Shown here one piece after another: positions 37,853 to 47,821 of a DNA stretch of 64,000 bases. The notes beneath the pieces were generated by a model. That model ran no database searches, was not told the DNA's origin, and worked only from the letters and a program-made list of their open reading frames with translations. How positions within the stretch are numbered: position 1 is the first letter of the stretch; every line of letters starts with the position of its first letter. Source of the DNA: Sphingomonas sp. AOB5 (GTDB taxonomy: Bacteria > Pseudomonadota > Alphaproteobacteria > Sphingomonadales > Sphingomonadaceae); contig NZ_JARNTV010000019.1 of assembly GCF_029433115.1 (NCBI RefSeq), forward strand, positions 1-64,000, read 5' to 3'. Made by a program: the position numbers and the translations under genes.

Positions 37853-38056
37853 ATGAGCAAGAAGCCCGACGTAGAACCCGTTGAATCCGAACCGGCCGAG
37901 GCTTCGCAGGATGGAGAGACACTCGCGATGGTCAAGCAACTGGCAGCCGCGAAGAAGCGCTGGGCGCCCTCGCGCACGCAGGTCGGCGTCGGTGCCGCGA
38001 TCGGCTCGGCCGCGGTGGTCGCGGCTCTGCTCTACTGGCGCGGCAACAAGAAGTAA
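37853..38056 (+). CDS. Small single-TM protein
   Basis: A 67-residue protein: an acidic N-terminal third (PVESEPAEASQDGE), a basic segment (AAAKKRWAPSRTQ) and one hydrophobic helix near residues 44-60 (GVGAAIGSAAVVAALLYW), ending GNKK. ATG 37853 is used; an upstream GTG at 37832 has no better signal. It stands alone between an aminotransferase and a membrane gene on the other strand. Function unknown. Confidence 0.55.
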   Translation: MSKKPDVEPVESEPAEASQDGETLAMVKQLAAAKKRWAPSRTQVGVGAAIGSAAVVAALLYWRGNKK

Positions 38057-38059
38057 GGC

Positions 38060-38953
38060 TCAGCCGAAGATCGTCTCGAGCGTTTCCGGGGCGATATTCT
38101 CCTTCACCTCGCGCAGCTCGACATAGATGCTGGCGAGCATCACCACCGTGACCATGCCGGTCAGCGCGGAAAAGGCGCCGCTGATCAGCGCGACCATCAG
38201 CGGCGACGCGCCGATGGCCAGTGTCGCCGCGGCCGCGATGTTCACCGGAAAGCTCAGCAGCCAGATCACCAGCCCGAGCGCCAGCAGCACCAGGAAGATG
38301 CGAAAGCGTACATGCCGGGTCAGCGCCCAACTGCGCCGGAACGCCTCGATCACCCCGATCCGCTCCTGCACGAATGCCGGCACGACCACGCACCAGCACA
38401 GCCACAGGAACAGTCCCGGCAGCAGCAGGAACGGGATGGGCAGGATGACCTTCCAGTCGCCGAACGCCATCATCGCTTGCGCCACTTCCCAGCCGTAAAG
38501 CTGGTCGAGCAGGAAGCCATAGGGCACCAGCAGTCCCAGCCAGATCACGAGGATCGCAATCCAGTTGATCAGGAAGATCCCCACCAGTTGCGGGATCAGC
38601 GACAGGCCGAGCGCGAGACACTGGCCGAAATCGGGTTCATTGTCCGACAGGCTGGTCACCGCCGCGCGGGTCAGCGCCGCCTGCAGGATCGCGGTCGCGA
38701 CCATGCTCACCACGAAGATGACCAGCATCGGCAGCCAGAACAACGGACTGATCGCCGCCTGAAACACCGCATCGTCATTGGTGAAGTCGGTCGGATTCTC
38801 GAACTGCCACCAGCGGCTGCCGAATCCGGGAATGCCGAGCAGTACCAGCGACAGCCCGGCATAAAGCGGGATATTCTTCGAAATCAGTTCGAAGGTGCGC
38901 GAAACGACGCTCGAAATCTCGAAATTGCGCGCGCTCGCCCGGTCGTCCGCCAT
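38060..38953 (-). CDS. Multi-pass membrane protein (glycerophosphoryl-diesterase-membrane-domain-like)
   Basis: A 297-residue integral membrane protein with about six to seven hydrophobic segments. The start MADDRASARNFEISSVVSRTFELI and the central WALTRHVRFRIF pattern resemble hypothetical membrane proteins annotated as glycerophosphoryl diester phosphodiesterase membrane domain. GGGGGAAATC precedes ATG 38953. No catalytic motif is present, so a transport or scaffold role is possible but unproven. It is divergent from the MoxR-type operon. Confidence 0.6.
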   Translation of the reverse strand: MADDRASARNFEISSVVSRTFELISKNIPLYAGLSLVLLGIPGFGSRWWQFENPTDFTNDDAVFQAAISPLFWLPMLVIFVVSMVATAILQAALTRAAVTSLSDNEPDFGQCLALGLSLIPQLVGIFLINWIAILVIWLGLLVPYGFLLDQLYGWEVAQAMMAFGDWKVILPIPFLLLPGLFLWLCWCVVVPAFVQERIGVIEAFRRSWALTRHVRFRIFLVLLALGLVIWLLSFPVNIAAAATLAIGASPLMVALISGAFSALTGMVTVVMLASIYVELREVKENIAPETLETIFG

Positions 38954-39066
38954 GATTTCCCCCGAAATACCCCGTGCAAAATTGGACAAAAGCACGATTT
39001 CTGTCCAGCCCGAGCCGCTTTCCAGCCGCGATATACTGCATTACTGTCGCGGGTAGGGGGTAGTGC

Positions 39067-39675
39067 GTGACGAATTCGGCCTCGACGGCGAACAAGGTCG
39101 CGGAGGCGCATCAGCGTCTGCGTGCGGATAGCGATATCCAGTTCGATCTGCCGTTGGCGCCCCCGCCCAAACCACGTGCTCCGGCCACGTCATGGTTCGA
39201 CTGGGTCGGGTCGCCGTCCCAGGCGGTGCTGTGGATCGTCGCGGGCATTCTGGTTGCACTGCTGGTGTGGCTGGTCGTGCGCACGATCCTCGCCCGCCAG
39301 GGTCAGGGCGCCGCTTACAATCCGCGCAATTCCGGGCTGGACCAGTGGCGCCCCGAAGCCAAGGTGGCACGCGCGCTGCTAGCCGAGGCCGACGAGATGG
39401 CCGCCTCGGGCCGCTACGAGGAAGCCGCACGCCTGCTGCTCCATCGCAGCATCGAGGATATCCAGAAGCGCAAGCCGCGCCTGCTGAAGCCCGCGCTCAC
39501 CAGCCGCGAGATCGGCGCGAACGCTGCGCTGCCCGATGCCGTGCGCGCGACCTTCTCGACCATGGCCGGTGCGGTCGAGCGGAGCCTGTTCGGCGGACGC
39601 TCGCTCAGCCGCGAATCGTGGGAAGAAGCCCGCGCCGCCTATGACAATTTCGCGCTGTCGGGGGCATGGGCATGA
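39067..39675 (+). CDS. DUF4129 domain protein
   Basis: A 202-residue membrane protein with one helix (about residues 52-74, VLWIVAGILVALLVWLVV). The cytoplasmic part has the DUF4129 pattern: ARALLAEADEMAASGRYEEAARLLLHRSIEDI, then LTSREI and the C-terminal YDNFALSG. It starts with GTG 39067 after a GGGGG ribosome-binding site. First gene of an operon found in many bacteria with MoxR, DUF58, SpoIIM and RDD genes, thought to act in envelope or protein-complex maturation. The exact role is unknown. Confidence 0.7.
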   Translation: MTNSASTANKVAEAHQRLRADSDIQFDLPLAPPPKPRAPATSWFDWVGSPSQAVLWIVAGILVALLVWLVVRTILARQGQGAAYNPRNSGLDQWRPEAKVARALLAEADEMAASGRYEEAARLLLHRSIEDIQKRKPRLLKPALTSREIGANAALPDAVRATFSTMAGAVERSLFGGRSLSRESWEEARAAYDNFALSGAWA

Positions 39676-40803
39676 GCGCCGCCACCCGCACCGCGCCGTT
39701 CAGCGCCCGCATGGTGCTGATCCTCACCACCATCGGCATCGTCGCTACTGCAGCCTTCCTGTTCCTGTCGGCCTATGAGCGCGAGCTGACCCCGATCCGC
39801 GATCCCGGCGCGCACGCCTTCTCCAAGTCCGCAGTCGGCTTTGCCGGTGCGGTCGACCTGATCCGCTACACCGGCGGCCAGGCCGTCGCGGCGCGGCGCG
39901 AGAGCGAGCTTGCCACGCGCGGGCTGGTGGTGGTCACGCCGATAGCCTTCACTTCGGCCGAACAGCTTCGCCTGTTCCTCGAACGCCGCGAGAATCGCCC
40001 GACCCTGATCGTGTTGCCGAAGCGGATCACCCGCGAACTGCGCGAGCATCGCGGCTGGGTCCGTCAGGTGGCGCTGGCGCCGCCCGAAATCTCGATGGCA
40101 ATGCTCAAGGGGACCGCGGACGTCACCCTGTACGGGCTGGGCGGCCTGCGATCGCTGCGCGGTCCGAAGCTGATCCCGGTGATCGCGGGGCAGGGCGGCG
40201 GCGCACTGCTGGCGCAGATCGATGGGACACCGCACTATCTGCTCGCAGATCCCGATGCGCTCAACAATATGAGCCTGAAGACGCTGGACGGCGCAAAGCG
40301 AGCGAAGGAAATCCTCGATCAGGCGAATACCTCCGAATTGCCGATCGTGTTCGACACCACCCTGGCCGGCTTCGCCAACAATCCCAGCCTGTTGCGGCTG
40401 GCGTTCGAGCCGCCCTTCCTCCCGCTGACCCTCTGCCTCGCCTTCGCGACCCTGCTCGCCATCCTCCACGCCGCGCGCCGCTTCGGCCCCGCGGCGCATG
40501 AGGATCGCAAGGTTGCGTTCGGCAAGCGAGCGCTGGCCGAGAATGGCGCGGCGCTGCTCCGGCTTGCGCGCCGCCGCCACCGCACCGGCGAACGCTATGC
40601 CCAACTCACGCGCGAAGCCGTGGCCAATGCCACCGGCGCGCCACCGGGGCTGAGCGGCGAGGCGCTCGACCGCTATCTCGACAAGCTCGACCGCACTGGC
40701 GAACCCTTTACCGCCATCGCCGCCCGCGCGGCCGATGCCCCCGATACGCGCCGGCTGATGGCGGCCGTGCGCGACATGTACAGTTGGAGAAGGACGGTGA
40801 CGC

Positions 40804-40814
<11 letters not shown>
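39672..40814 (+). CDS. DUF4350-type membrane protein
   Basis: A 380-residue protein with an N-terminal helix (about 14-34) and a second helix near 258-278 ([22 protein letters not shown]). The region between is a Rossmann-like DUF4350 domain ([38 protein letters not shown]). ATG 39672 overlaps the previous stop, and the end overlaps the moxR start by 11 bp. In this operon type it partners the MoxR ATPase; no enzymatic motif is seen. Confidence 0.65.
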
Positions 40815-41759
<945 letters not shown>

Positions 41760-41760
<1 letters not shown>

Positions 41761-43055
41761 TGATCCCGACGCGCAGGGGTGTGTTGCTGATGGCGCTCGG
41801 CGCCCCTCTGGGGTTGCTCGTGGCGCTGTTCGCCCCTGTCTACTGGTTCGCCGGCATGGTCTGGATCCCGGGCGTGCTCAGCCTGATCGCGCTCGACTGG
41901 CTGCTTTCGGGCCGTGCCCCGCGCACCGAAGTGACTTGCCCCGGAGCGATCGAGATCGGCGCCCCGCTGATCGTCAATATCGCCATCGAGCCGCGACGGG
42001 CGATGCCGCTAGGTCTCGAAGTCGCGATCGGCACCGGACCGAAATTGCGGGCGATGGCGGACGATCGCGTGACGGTGGGTCCTCAGGAAAACCATGTCTC
42101 GCTCGGCTTCATGCCCATCCGCCGCGGTACCGAAGCGATCGAGCGGCTGTGGATCCGCTGGACCGGCCCGATGGGGCTGAGCTGGCGCCAGCGCGACGTG
42201 GCGATCGATCGCGCGGTGGTGATCGCCCCGGATATCCGTCCGGTCCGCGAAGGTGCCTCGGTGCTGCTGCGCGACGCGCAGATCGGCGAGATGGCGCGGA
42301 TCGATCGCGGCGAGGGCAGCGAGTTCGAAGCGCTCACCGAATGGCGCAGTGGCATGGATCGCCGCTCGATCAACTGGGCTGCCAGCGCGCGCCACATGAA
42401 CCTGCTCGCCCGCGAATACCGGATCGAGCGCAACAACAATGTGGTGTTCGCAATCGATTCGGGCCGGGTGATGTGCGAGCCGATCGACGGCCTGCCGCGG
42501 GTCGACCGGGTGACTTCCGCGGCACTGCTCGCCGCCTATGCCGCGCTCAAGCTGGGCGACCGCGTCGCGCTGTTCGGCTATGATTCCCGCCCGCGCATCT
42601 CGTCGGGTCTGGTCACCAATGTCCGTGCCTTCCCGCTGGTCCAGCGCCTCGCGGCCGAGCTGGAATACAGCACGGCCGAGACCAACCATACGCTGGCACT
42701 GGCCACGCTGGCGGGCGAACTCACCCGCCGCTCGCTGATCGTCGTCTTCACCGAATTCACCGACCAGACCGGTGCCGAGCTGATGCTGCGCGCCGCGGCC
42801 AATCTGCTCGGACGCCATCTGGTTTTGTTCGTGGTGCTGCGCGACGACGAACTGGAGAATCTCGCCGCCACCGAACCACATAGCGTCGAAGACGTGTCGC
42901 GCGCGGTGACCGCAGCGGCACTGCTCCGCGAACGCCGGCTGGTGGTCTCGCGCCTGCGCCATATCGGCGTGCATGTCATCGAAGCGCCCTATCGCGACGT
43001 CGGCCCGGCGCTGGTCCGACAGTATCTCGATTTCAAGCGGAGGAACCTGCTGTGA
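41760..43055 (+). CDS. DUF58 domain protein (MoxR partner)
   Basis: A 431-residue protein with two N-terminal helices (about 8-50) and a vWA-like C-terminal domain. The DUF58 signature SEFEALTEWRSGMDRRSINWAASARHMNLLAREY lies at about 180-222, followed by NNVVFAIDSGRVM. Such proteins are MoxR clients or adaptors. ATG 41760 shares its first base with the moxR stop. Conserved gene order supports the pairing. Confidence 0.85.
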
Positions 43056-44071
43056 GCGCGCTCGCCCCCGCAACCGGCCCTGGCCTCAGCAGCGTCCGCT
43101 TCCGCGAGGCGCGCCAATATGACTGGCTCCGGCTCGAGGAACTGCTCGACGAGGTGGAGAAGGGCAGGGCGTCGTCGCTTTCGGACGAGGATCTGTTCGA
43201 ACTGCCGGTGCTCTATCGCGCCACGCTCTCCTCGCTGTCGGTCGCGCGCGAGACCTCGCTAGACGCCGATCTGGTCGGCTATCTCGAATCGCTTTCGACC
43301 CGCGCCTATTTCATCCTCTACGGGGTCCATGCACCGTTCCTGAGCCGCCTCGGCCGCTTTTTCGCGCGAGATTGGCCGCTGGCGATCCGGGCGTTGTGGC
43401 GCGAGACGATCGTGTCGGTCGCGATGGTGCTGATCGGCGGGATCGCGGCCTATCTGGTGGTGCGTGGCGATCCGAGCTGGTTCTACTCGATCGTTCCCGG
43501 CAACTTCCTCGACGGCCGCGATCCCTCGGCCAGCGCGGAGGAGCTTCGCGCCACGCTCTACGACACGCATGATGGGCTTGCGGGATTCGCGACCGAATTG
43601 TTCGTCCACAATTCGGGCGTGGCGGTACTCAGCTTTGCGCTGGGCTTTGCGTTCGGCGTGCCGACGATCCTGCTGATGCTCTACAATGGCTGCATCCTTG
43701 GCGCCTTCTACGCCGTCTATGTGCCGAAGGGGCTCGGCTGGAACTTTACCGGCTGGCTCTCGATCCACGGCACGACCGAACTGTTCGCGATCGCGCTGGC
43801 AGGGGCGGCGGGCCTGCGCATCGGCACCGCGACGGCCTTTCCCGGGCGACTGACCCGGATGCAGTCGACCATCGCCTCGGGCCGCACCGCGGGCTTCGCG
43901 ATGCTCGGCGTGGTGGTGATGCTGTTGTGCGCCGGCCTGCTCGAAGGCATCGGTCGCCAGACCATCCGCGATGATATCGCGCGCGGTGTGATCGCCACCG
44001 GCGCGCTCGCTTTCTGGATCTTCTATTTCTACGTCATGCCGGTCCGTCGCGCGGAGGATGCCGATGGCTGA
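43052..44071 (+). CDS. Stage II sporulation protein M-like membrane protein
   Basis: A 339-residue integral membrane protein of the SpoIIM/DUF95 family. The N-terminal 90 residues are soluble (LEELLDEVEKGRASSLSDEDL), then five or six helices follow, with family pattern ELFVHNSGVAVLSFALGFAFG, NGCILGAFYA and IHGTTELFAIALAGAAGLRIG. The organism does not sporulate; in this operon type the protein probably works with RDD and MoxR. GTG 43052 follows CGGAGGAACC and overlaps the DUF58 stop. Confidence 0.82.
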   Translation: MSALAPATGPGLSSVRFREARQYDWLRLEELLDEVEKGRASSLSDEDLFELPVLYRATLSSLSVARETSLDADLVGYLESLSTRAYFILYGVHAPFLSRLGRFFARDWPLAIRALWRETIVSVAMVLIGGIAAYLVVRGDPSWFYSIVPGNFLDGRDPSASAEELRATLYDTHDGLAGFATELFVHNSGVAVLSFALGFAFGVPTILLMLYNGCILGAFYAVYVPKGLGWNFTGWLSIHGTTELFAIALAGAAGLRIGTATAFPGRLTRMQSTIASGRTAGFAMLGVVVMLLCAGLLEGIGRQTIRDDIARGVIATGALAFWIFYFYVMPVRRAEDADG

Positions 44072-44915
44072 CAAGCCACGCGGTCTTGCCCGCGAGTTCG
44101 TCACTTCGGAGGGCATCGATCTCCGCCTGACCCTGGGCAGCGCGGGCGAGCGGTCCAGCGCCTTCATCATCGACGTGGCGATCATCATCGCCTGCATGAC
44201 CGTGCTGCAGATCGTCGCCAACATCACGCTGCGCGACGATGAGACGGGCAATCAGGCGATGCTGGTGATCCTGCTGCTCATCCAGTTCTTCCTGAGCATG
44301 GGCTATTTCACCGCGTTCGAACTGGGCATGCGCGCCGCGACCCCGGGCAAGCGCGCCATGCGCCTGCGCGTGGTCGCGCGCGATGGCGGGCGGCTGACCG
44401 GCGAAGCGGTGGTCGCCCGCAACGCGATCCGCCAGATCGAGGTATGGGTCCCGCTGGCCTATCTGATGTCGACGCTGGGAAGCTCGGGATCAGGCCAGAC
44501 CTGGACCGGTATCGCGGCGCTGGTGTGGCTTGGCATCTTCGCCTTCTTCGCGCTGTTCAACCGCGACCGGCTGCGTGTCGGCGATCTGATCGCGGGCACT
44601 TGGGTCGTCCGCACCCCGCGCCGCAGCCTCAGCGCCGCCGTTGCCGCCAGCCCGCGCGCGCCGAACTTCGTCTTCACCGAAGCCCAGCTCGATGCCTATG
44701 GCGAGTTCGAGCTGCAAAAGCTGGAGGAAGTGCTCCGTCGCGAGGACGATCTGTCGCTGATCGTCGTCGCCCGCGCGATCCGCAAGCGCATCGGCTGGAC
44801 CGACGAAGGCGACGATCTGGAATTCCTGCGCGCCTATTATCAGGCCCTGTGCCAACGCCTCGAACGCAACATGCTCTTCGGCAAGCGGCGGGCGGACAAG
44901 TATCAGAAGGCCTGA
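44064..44915 (+). CDS. RDD-family membrane protein
   Basis: A 283-residue protein with an RDD domain (about 30-175): AGERSSAFIIDVAIII, ATPGKRAMRLRVVARDGG and NRDRLRVGDLIAGTWVV. The cytoplasmic tail (185-283) is charged and helical (LEEVLRREDDLSLIVVARAIRKRIGW). ATG 44064 is at ideal spacing from GGAGG and overlaps the SpoIIM stop. It is the last gene of the conserved operon; the next gene starts only 3 bp after its stop. Confidence 0.82.
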   Translation: MADKPRGLAREFVTSEGIDLRLTLGSAGERSSAFIIDVAIIIACMTVLQIVANITLRDDETGNQAMLVILLLIQFFLSMGYFTAFELGMRAATPGKRAMRLRVVARDGGRLTGEAVVARNAIRQIEVWVPLAYLMSTLGSSGSGQTWTGIAALVWLGIFAFFALFNRDRLRVGDLIAGTWVVRTPRRSLSAAVAASPRAPNFVFTEAQLDAYGEFELQKLEEVLRREDDLSLIVVARAIRKRIGWTDEGDDLEFLRAYYQALCQRLERNMLFGKRRADKYQKA

Positions 44916-44918
44916 CGG

Positions 44919-46532
44919 ATGGTCGGCAACCCTCTCGAACCGATCGGATTCTGGAGCTACGCACGCGACGACGATCTGTTGACCGAAGGGCGGCTCAGCC
45001 GGTTGCGCGACAAGGTCTTCGCTGAACTTCAGACGCACTTCGGACGGCAGAAGATCGAGATATTTCAGGATCGAGGCGCCATATCGCATGGCGAGAAGTG
45101 GGAAGCGAAGATCCGCGATGCAATCGAACGCGCGACCTTCTTCATTCCTATCGTGACCCCGGGTTTTCTTGAAAGCGATTGGTGTTGCCGGGAAATCTCC
45201 TTGTTCCTCGAACGTGAACGCGCATTGTGCGAACGTTTTCCGGATCTACCGCAGGTGAGCCGGATCTTCCCCATTCAGTATCTTCCGACCGCGGGAGTGG
45301 CGGCGGCAGATCCTGAAGTGGGGGCGCTTCTGCGCGGGCATCAGTCGCTCGATTTTACCGAGTTGCGGCACGACGATTTCGACAATCGAGCGGTACGCAG
45401 CGAAATCGCGCAGTTCGCGAAGAGCATCCTCAAACTGCTGCGGCCTGAGCCCTTGGACGCGAAGGCAAAGGCCGTCTCCGATCCTGTGGTGCCTGTTCCA
45501 TCTATATCAGCACCACAACCTCAACCGGTGCCGGACCCGGCGTCCGCTCCACCCGTTCCCGTTCCGCACGACCGTCTTCGTGTCGCAACCAAGCGGGTCG
45601 AGCGTATCCCACCGCTTGTCGAGCGCCTGATGAATTTCGGGCATCACCCGGTGCTCATCTTTGGCGCTCGCGGATCCGGAAAGTCCGAGCTTTTTCTTTC
45701 TATCCTCAGAGAGTTGAGACGGTTGCCCGATCACGCTGTGTGGCACGGCCAGTCGTTGTTCGACGAGCGACAGCTACACGCCACGGAAATTCACGATCGC
45801 TCGCTGACCCTTTTCAATCGATGCACCGATCAGGGTTTCACATTGAACGACCCCATCGTCGATCAGTCGGAGTTGCCGTTCCTCATTCCGCTGGAGATCG
45901 AAAGCGCGAACGGGATGCGAGTGCGTCTGGCTCTTATCGAGGGATTGGACCGTGAGATCACGATCGGGAGTTTGAATCAGGAGACGGGAGCGCTCTATCC
46001 TGACCTATCGGATGAAATTTCAGATCTTATTCGCTTTTATCCGGAAGGAATGTCCGTCCTGTGGCTCGCTCCTCCGCGTTTGCGCGGTGAAGGCATCTAT
46101 GACGATATGACATTGACGGGAGCCATCTCCAGATATCGCGAGCTTCGCTACGACGGCTCGGACGACTCTCATTTGGTGATGCTGACCAAATGGGATCTGA
46201 TGGCATCTCCTGTGGACGACGATCCGAGATTCTCCGCGCCCGAACCGGCGATGATCCAGGACATACTGCAGCGGGACTATCCGAATTTCTGGCCGCATTT
46301 CAACGGTGTATTGCGAATCTGGGACAGTCCCAGGAACTTTATGCAGTATAGCTCGGCATATATCGTCAACGGGTTGTCCCGCGTGCCACCGCAGCGGCAC
46401 ATCGAGACGTTCAAACGCTATCCGCGCACGCTGATCAACTGGATGTACGGCAACGCCAGCGAGACCGTCGCGCGCAGCATGTTCTCCTCCCGGCAGGCAC
46501 TGTATCCGGAACTGGAAAAGCGGCGGAAGTAG
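44919..46532 (+). CDS. TIR domain-GTPase fusion, candidate defence effector
   Basis: A 537-residue protein. Residues 8-175 form a TIR domain: IGFWSYARDDDL, IFQDRGAISHGEKWEAKIRDAI with Glu62 in the position of the NADase glutamate (SARM1 Glu642), then FFIPIVTPGFLESDWCCREI. A Pro-rich linker (189-217) joins a P-loop domain with Walker A GARGSGKSE (249-257) and a TKWD base-recognition motif (423-426), as in GTPases. No repeats or receptor domain are seen. Codon use is poorer in GC than the neighbours: 45661-45720 has 31 of 60 G/C against 42 of 60 at 44041-44100. It starts 3 bp after the RDD stop and ends 12 bp before tRNA-Arg. Likely acquired, likely NAD-cleaving; both inferred. Confidence 0.8.
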   Translation: MVGNPLEPIGFWSYARDDDLLTEGRLSRLRDKVFAELQTHFGRQKIEIFQDRGAISHGEKWEAKIRDAIERATFFIPIVTPGFLESDWCCREISLFLERERALCERFPDLPQVSRIFPIQYLPTAGVAAADPEVGALLRGHQSLDFTELRHDDFDNRAVRSEIAQFAKSILKLLRPEPLDAKAKAVSDPVVPVPSISAPQPQPVPDPASAPPVPVPHDRLRVATKRVERIPPLVERLMNFGHHPVLIFGARGSGKSELFLSILRELRRLPDHAVWHGQSLFDERQLHATEIHDRSLTLFNRCTDQGFTLNDPIVDQSELPFLIPLEIESANGMRVRLALIEGLDREITIGSLNQETGALYPDLSDEISDLIRFYPEGMSVLWLAPPRLRGEGIYDDMTLTGAISRYRELRYDGSDDSHLVMLTKWDLMASPVDDDPRFSAPEPAMIQDILQRDYPNFWPHFNGVLRIWDSPRNFMQYSSAYIVNGLSRVPPQRHIETFKRYPRTLINWMYGNASETVARSMFSSRQALYPELEKRRK

Positions 46533-46544
46533 ACTTCAGGCTAT

Positions 46545-46621
46545 TGGCGCGCCCGGTTGGATTCGAACCAACGACCACAGGCTTAGAAGGCATGTGCTCT
46601 ATCCAGCTGAGCTACGGGCGC
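46545..46621 (-). tRNA. tRNA-Arg (anticodon TCT), CCA encoded
   Basis: The reverse strand folds as a full cloverleaf: acceptor GCGCCCG/CGGGCGC, D stem GCTC/GAGC, T arm GTTGG-TTCGAAT-CCAAC, discriminator G and encoded CCA. The anticodon loop CTTCTAA gives anticodon TCT (46585-46587), reading AGA. The anticodon stem CATGC/GCCTG has one U29-C41 mismatch. The gene lies just past the TIR gene, on the opposite strand. Confidence 0.92.
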
Positions 46622-46679
46622 GCGCGGGGATCGCCTAGCGCGGATTGCGCGGATACGGAACCATGATCATAACCGCCCC

Positions 46680-47429
46680 ATGACCGAGGGGAATGGCAAG
46701 CCGGCCGCCATCAATGCCGGACAGATCACGGGCGGGCAATTCCGCTATTTCGATTTCGTCATGGCGGCATTCGTCGTCGTGCTGGTCCTGTCCAATGTGA
46801 TCGGCGCGGCAAAGCTCTCCGCGGTCGAGATTGGCGGCTATCATCTCATTTTCGGCGCCGGCGTGCTGTTCTTCCCGATCAGCTATGTGATCGGCGACGT
46901 GCTGACCGAGGTGTACGGCTATGCCCGTGCGCGGCGCGTGATCTGGGGCGGGTTCTTCGCGTTGATCTTCCTCGCGGTGATGACCGCCTTCGTCGTCGCC
47001 TTGCCGCCGGCGCCGGGCTGGGACAATCAGGCGGCGTATGAGGCTGTATTCGGCCCGGTCGGCACCGGCACGCTGCGGATCGTCCTCGCCTCGATGGCGG
47101 CGTTCTGGGCGGGCGAGTTCGTCAATTCCTATGTGCTGGCGCGGATGAAGCTGTGGACCGGCGGCCGCATGCTGTGGACCCGCACCATCGGGTCGACCGT
47201 GATCGGGCAGGGGTTCGACAGCCTGATCTTCTACCCGCTGGCCTTTTACGGGGTGTGGAGCAACGAACAGCTGTTGACCGTCATGGTCACCAACTGGGCG
47301 ATGAAGGTCGGCTGGGAAGCGGTGCTGACGCCGGTGACCTATATGGTGGTCAACGGGCTGAAGCGGCGCGAGGGCATCGACGTGTATGACGAGGGCACCG
47401 ACTTCACCCCGTTCCGGACGAAGGTGTGA
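46680..47429 (+). CDS. yhhQ: Queuosine precursor transporter, YhhQ/VUT family
   Basis: A 249-residue inner-membrane protein with about six helices. The family pattern is clear: LVLSNVIGAAKLSAVEIGG, FPISYVIGDVLTEVYGYARARRVIWGGF, GEFVNSYVLARMKLWTGGR and RTIGSTVIGQGFDSLIFYPLAF. These transporters bring in queuosine precursors such as preQ0/preQ1. ATG 46680 is the first start. Only 58 bp separate it from the tRNA gene, too short for a preQ1 riboswitch. The next gene overlaps its stop. Confidence 0.88.
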   Translation: MTEGNGKPAAINAGQITGGQFRYFDFVMAAFVVVLVLSNVIGAAKLSAVEIGGYHLIFGAGVLFFPISYVIGDVLTEVYGYARARRVIWGGFFALIFLAVMTAFVVALPPAPGWDNQAAYEAVFGPVGTGTLRIVLASMAAFWAGEFVNSYVLARMKLWTGGRMLWTRTIGSTVIGQGFDSLIFYPLAFYGVWSNEQLLTVMVTNWAMKVGWEAVLTPVTYMVVNGLKRREGIDVYDEGTDFTPFRTKV

Positions 47430-47821
47430 GCAACGCCCAGATCGTCTATCCGCCCGCGGTCTATGAAACGACCTGGCTGCAACAGGCGAAGCTCTGGCTG
47501 ATCCAGCATGTCGGGCTGGAGAAGGACGCGCTCCATATCTACCTCGCGCTGTTCCTGCTGTTCGGCAGCGTCTGGCTGTTCCGCTGGTCGCTGCGCAGCT
47601 GGAAGCCGTTCGCGCTGATCCTCGCCGTCGCCCTGATCGGTGAGGCCTGGGACATTCGTGACGGGCTGCTGACCCGCGTGCCGCTGGTGGTCAGCGTGCC
47701 GATGAGCATCCACGATATCTGGAACACGATGTTCTGGCCGCTCGCGATCCTGCTGCTGGCGCGGTTCACGCCGGTGTTCGGCGTCCGATCGGACGTGGTA
47801 CAGGAACGTGAAGCGGAATGA
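47426..47821 (+). CDS. Membrane protein of unknown function
   Basis: A 131-residue protein with three hydrophobic segments (about 38-54, 60-78 and 98-116). Conserved-looking aromatic patterns are YETTWLQQAKLWLIQ and SIHDIWNTMFWPLAILLLARF. GTG 47426 overlaps the yhhQ stop (GTGA), and its own stop overlaps the next gene, so it is coupled to both. No function is recognised. Confidence 0.6.
   Translation: MSNAQIVYPPAVYETTWLQQAKLWLIQHVGLEKDALHIYLALFLLFGSVWLFRWSLRSWKPFALILAVALIGEAWDIRDGLLTRVPLVVSVPMSIHDIWNTMFWPLAILLLARFTPVFGVRSDVVQEREAE

Noticed and set aside
43052..44071. Sporulation gene
   Set aside because: SpoIIM-like proteins occur widely in non-sporulating bacteria within MoxR operons; nothing else here points to sporulation.
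44900..46560. Attachment-site repeat of the tRNA 3' end flanking the TIR gene
   Set aside because: No copy of the tRNA-Arg 3' end was found near 44915, and there is no integrase, so tRNA-site integration is not supported.
46622..46679. preQ1 riboswitch before yhhQ
   Set aside because: The 58-bp space has no stem plus A-rich tail of preQ1 aptamers and is mostly GC-rich direct sequence.
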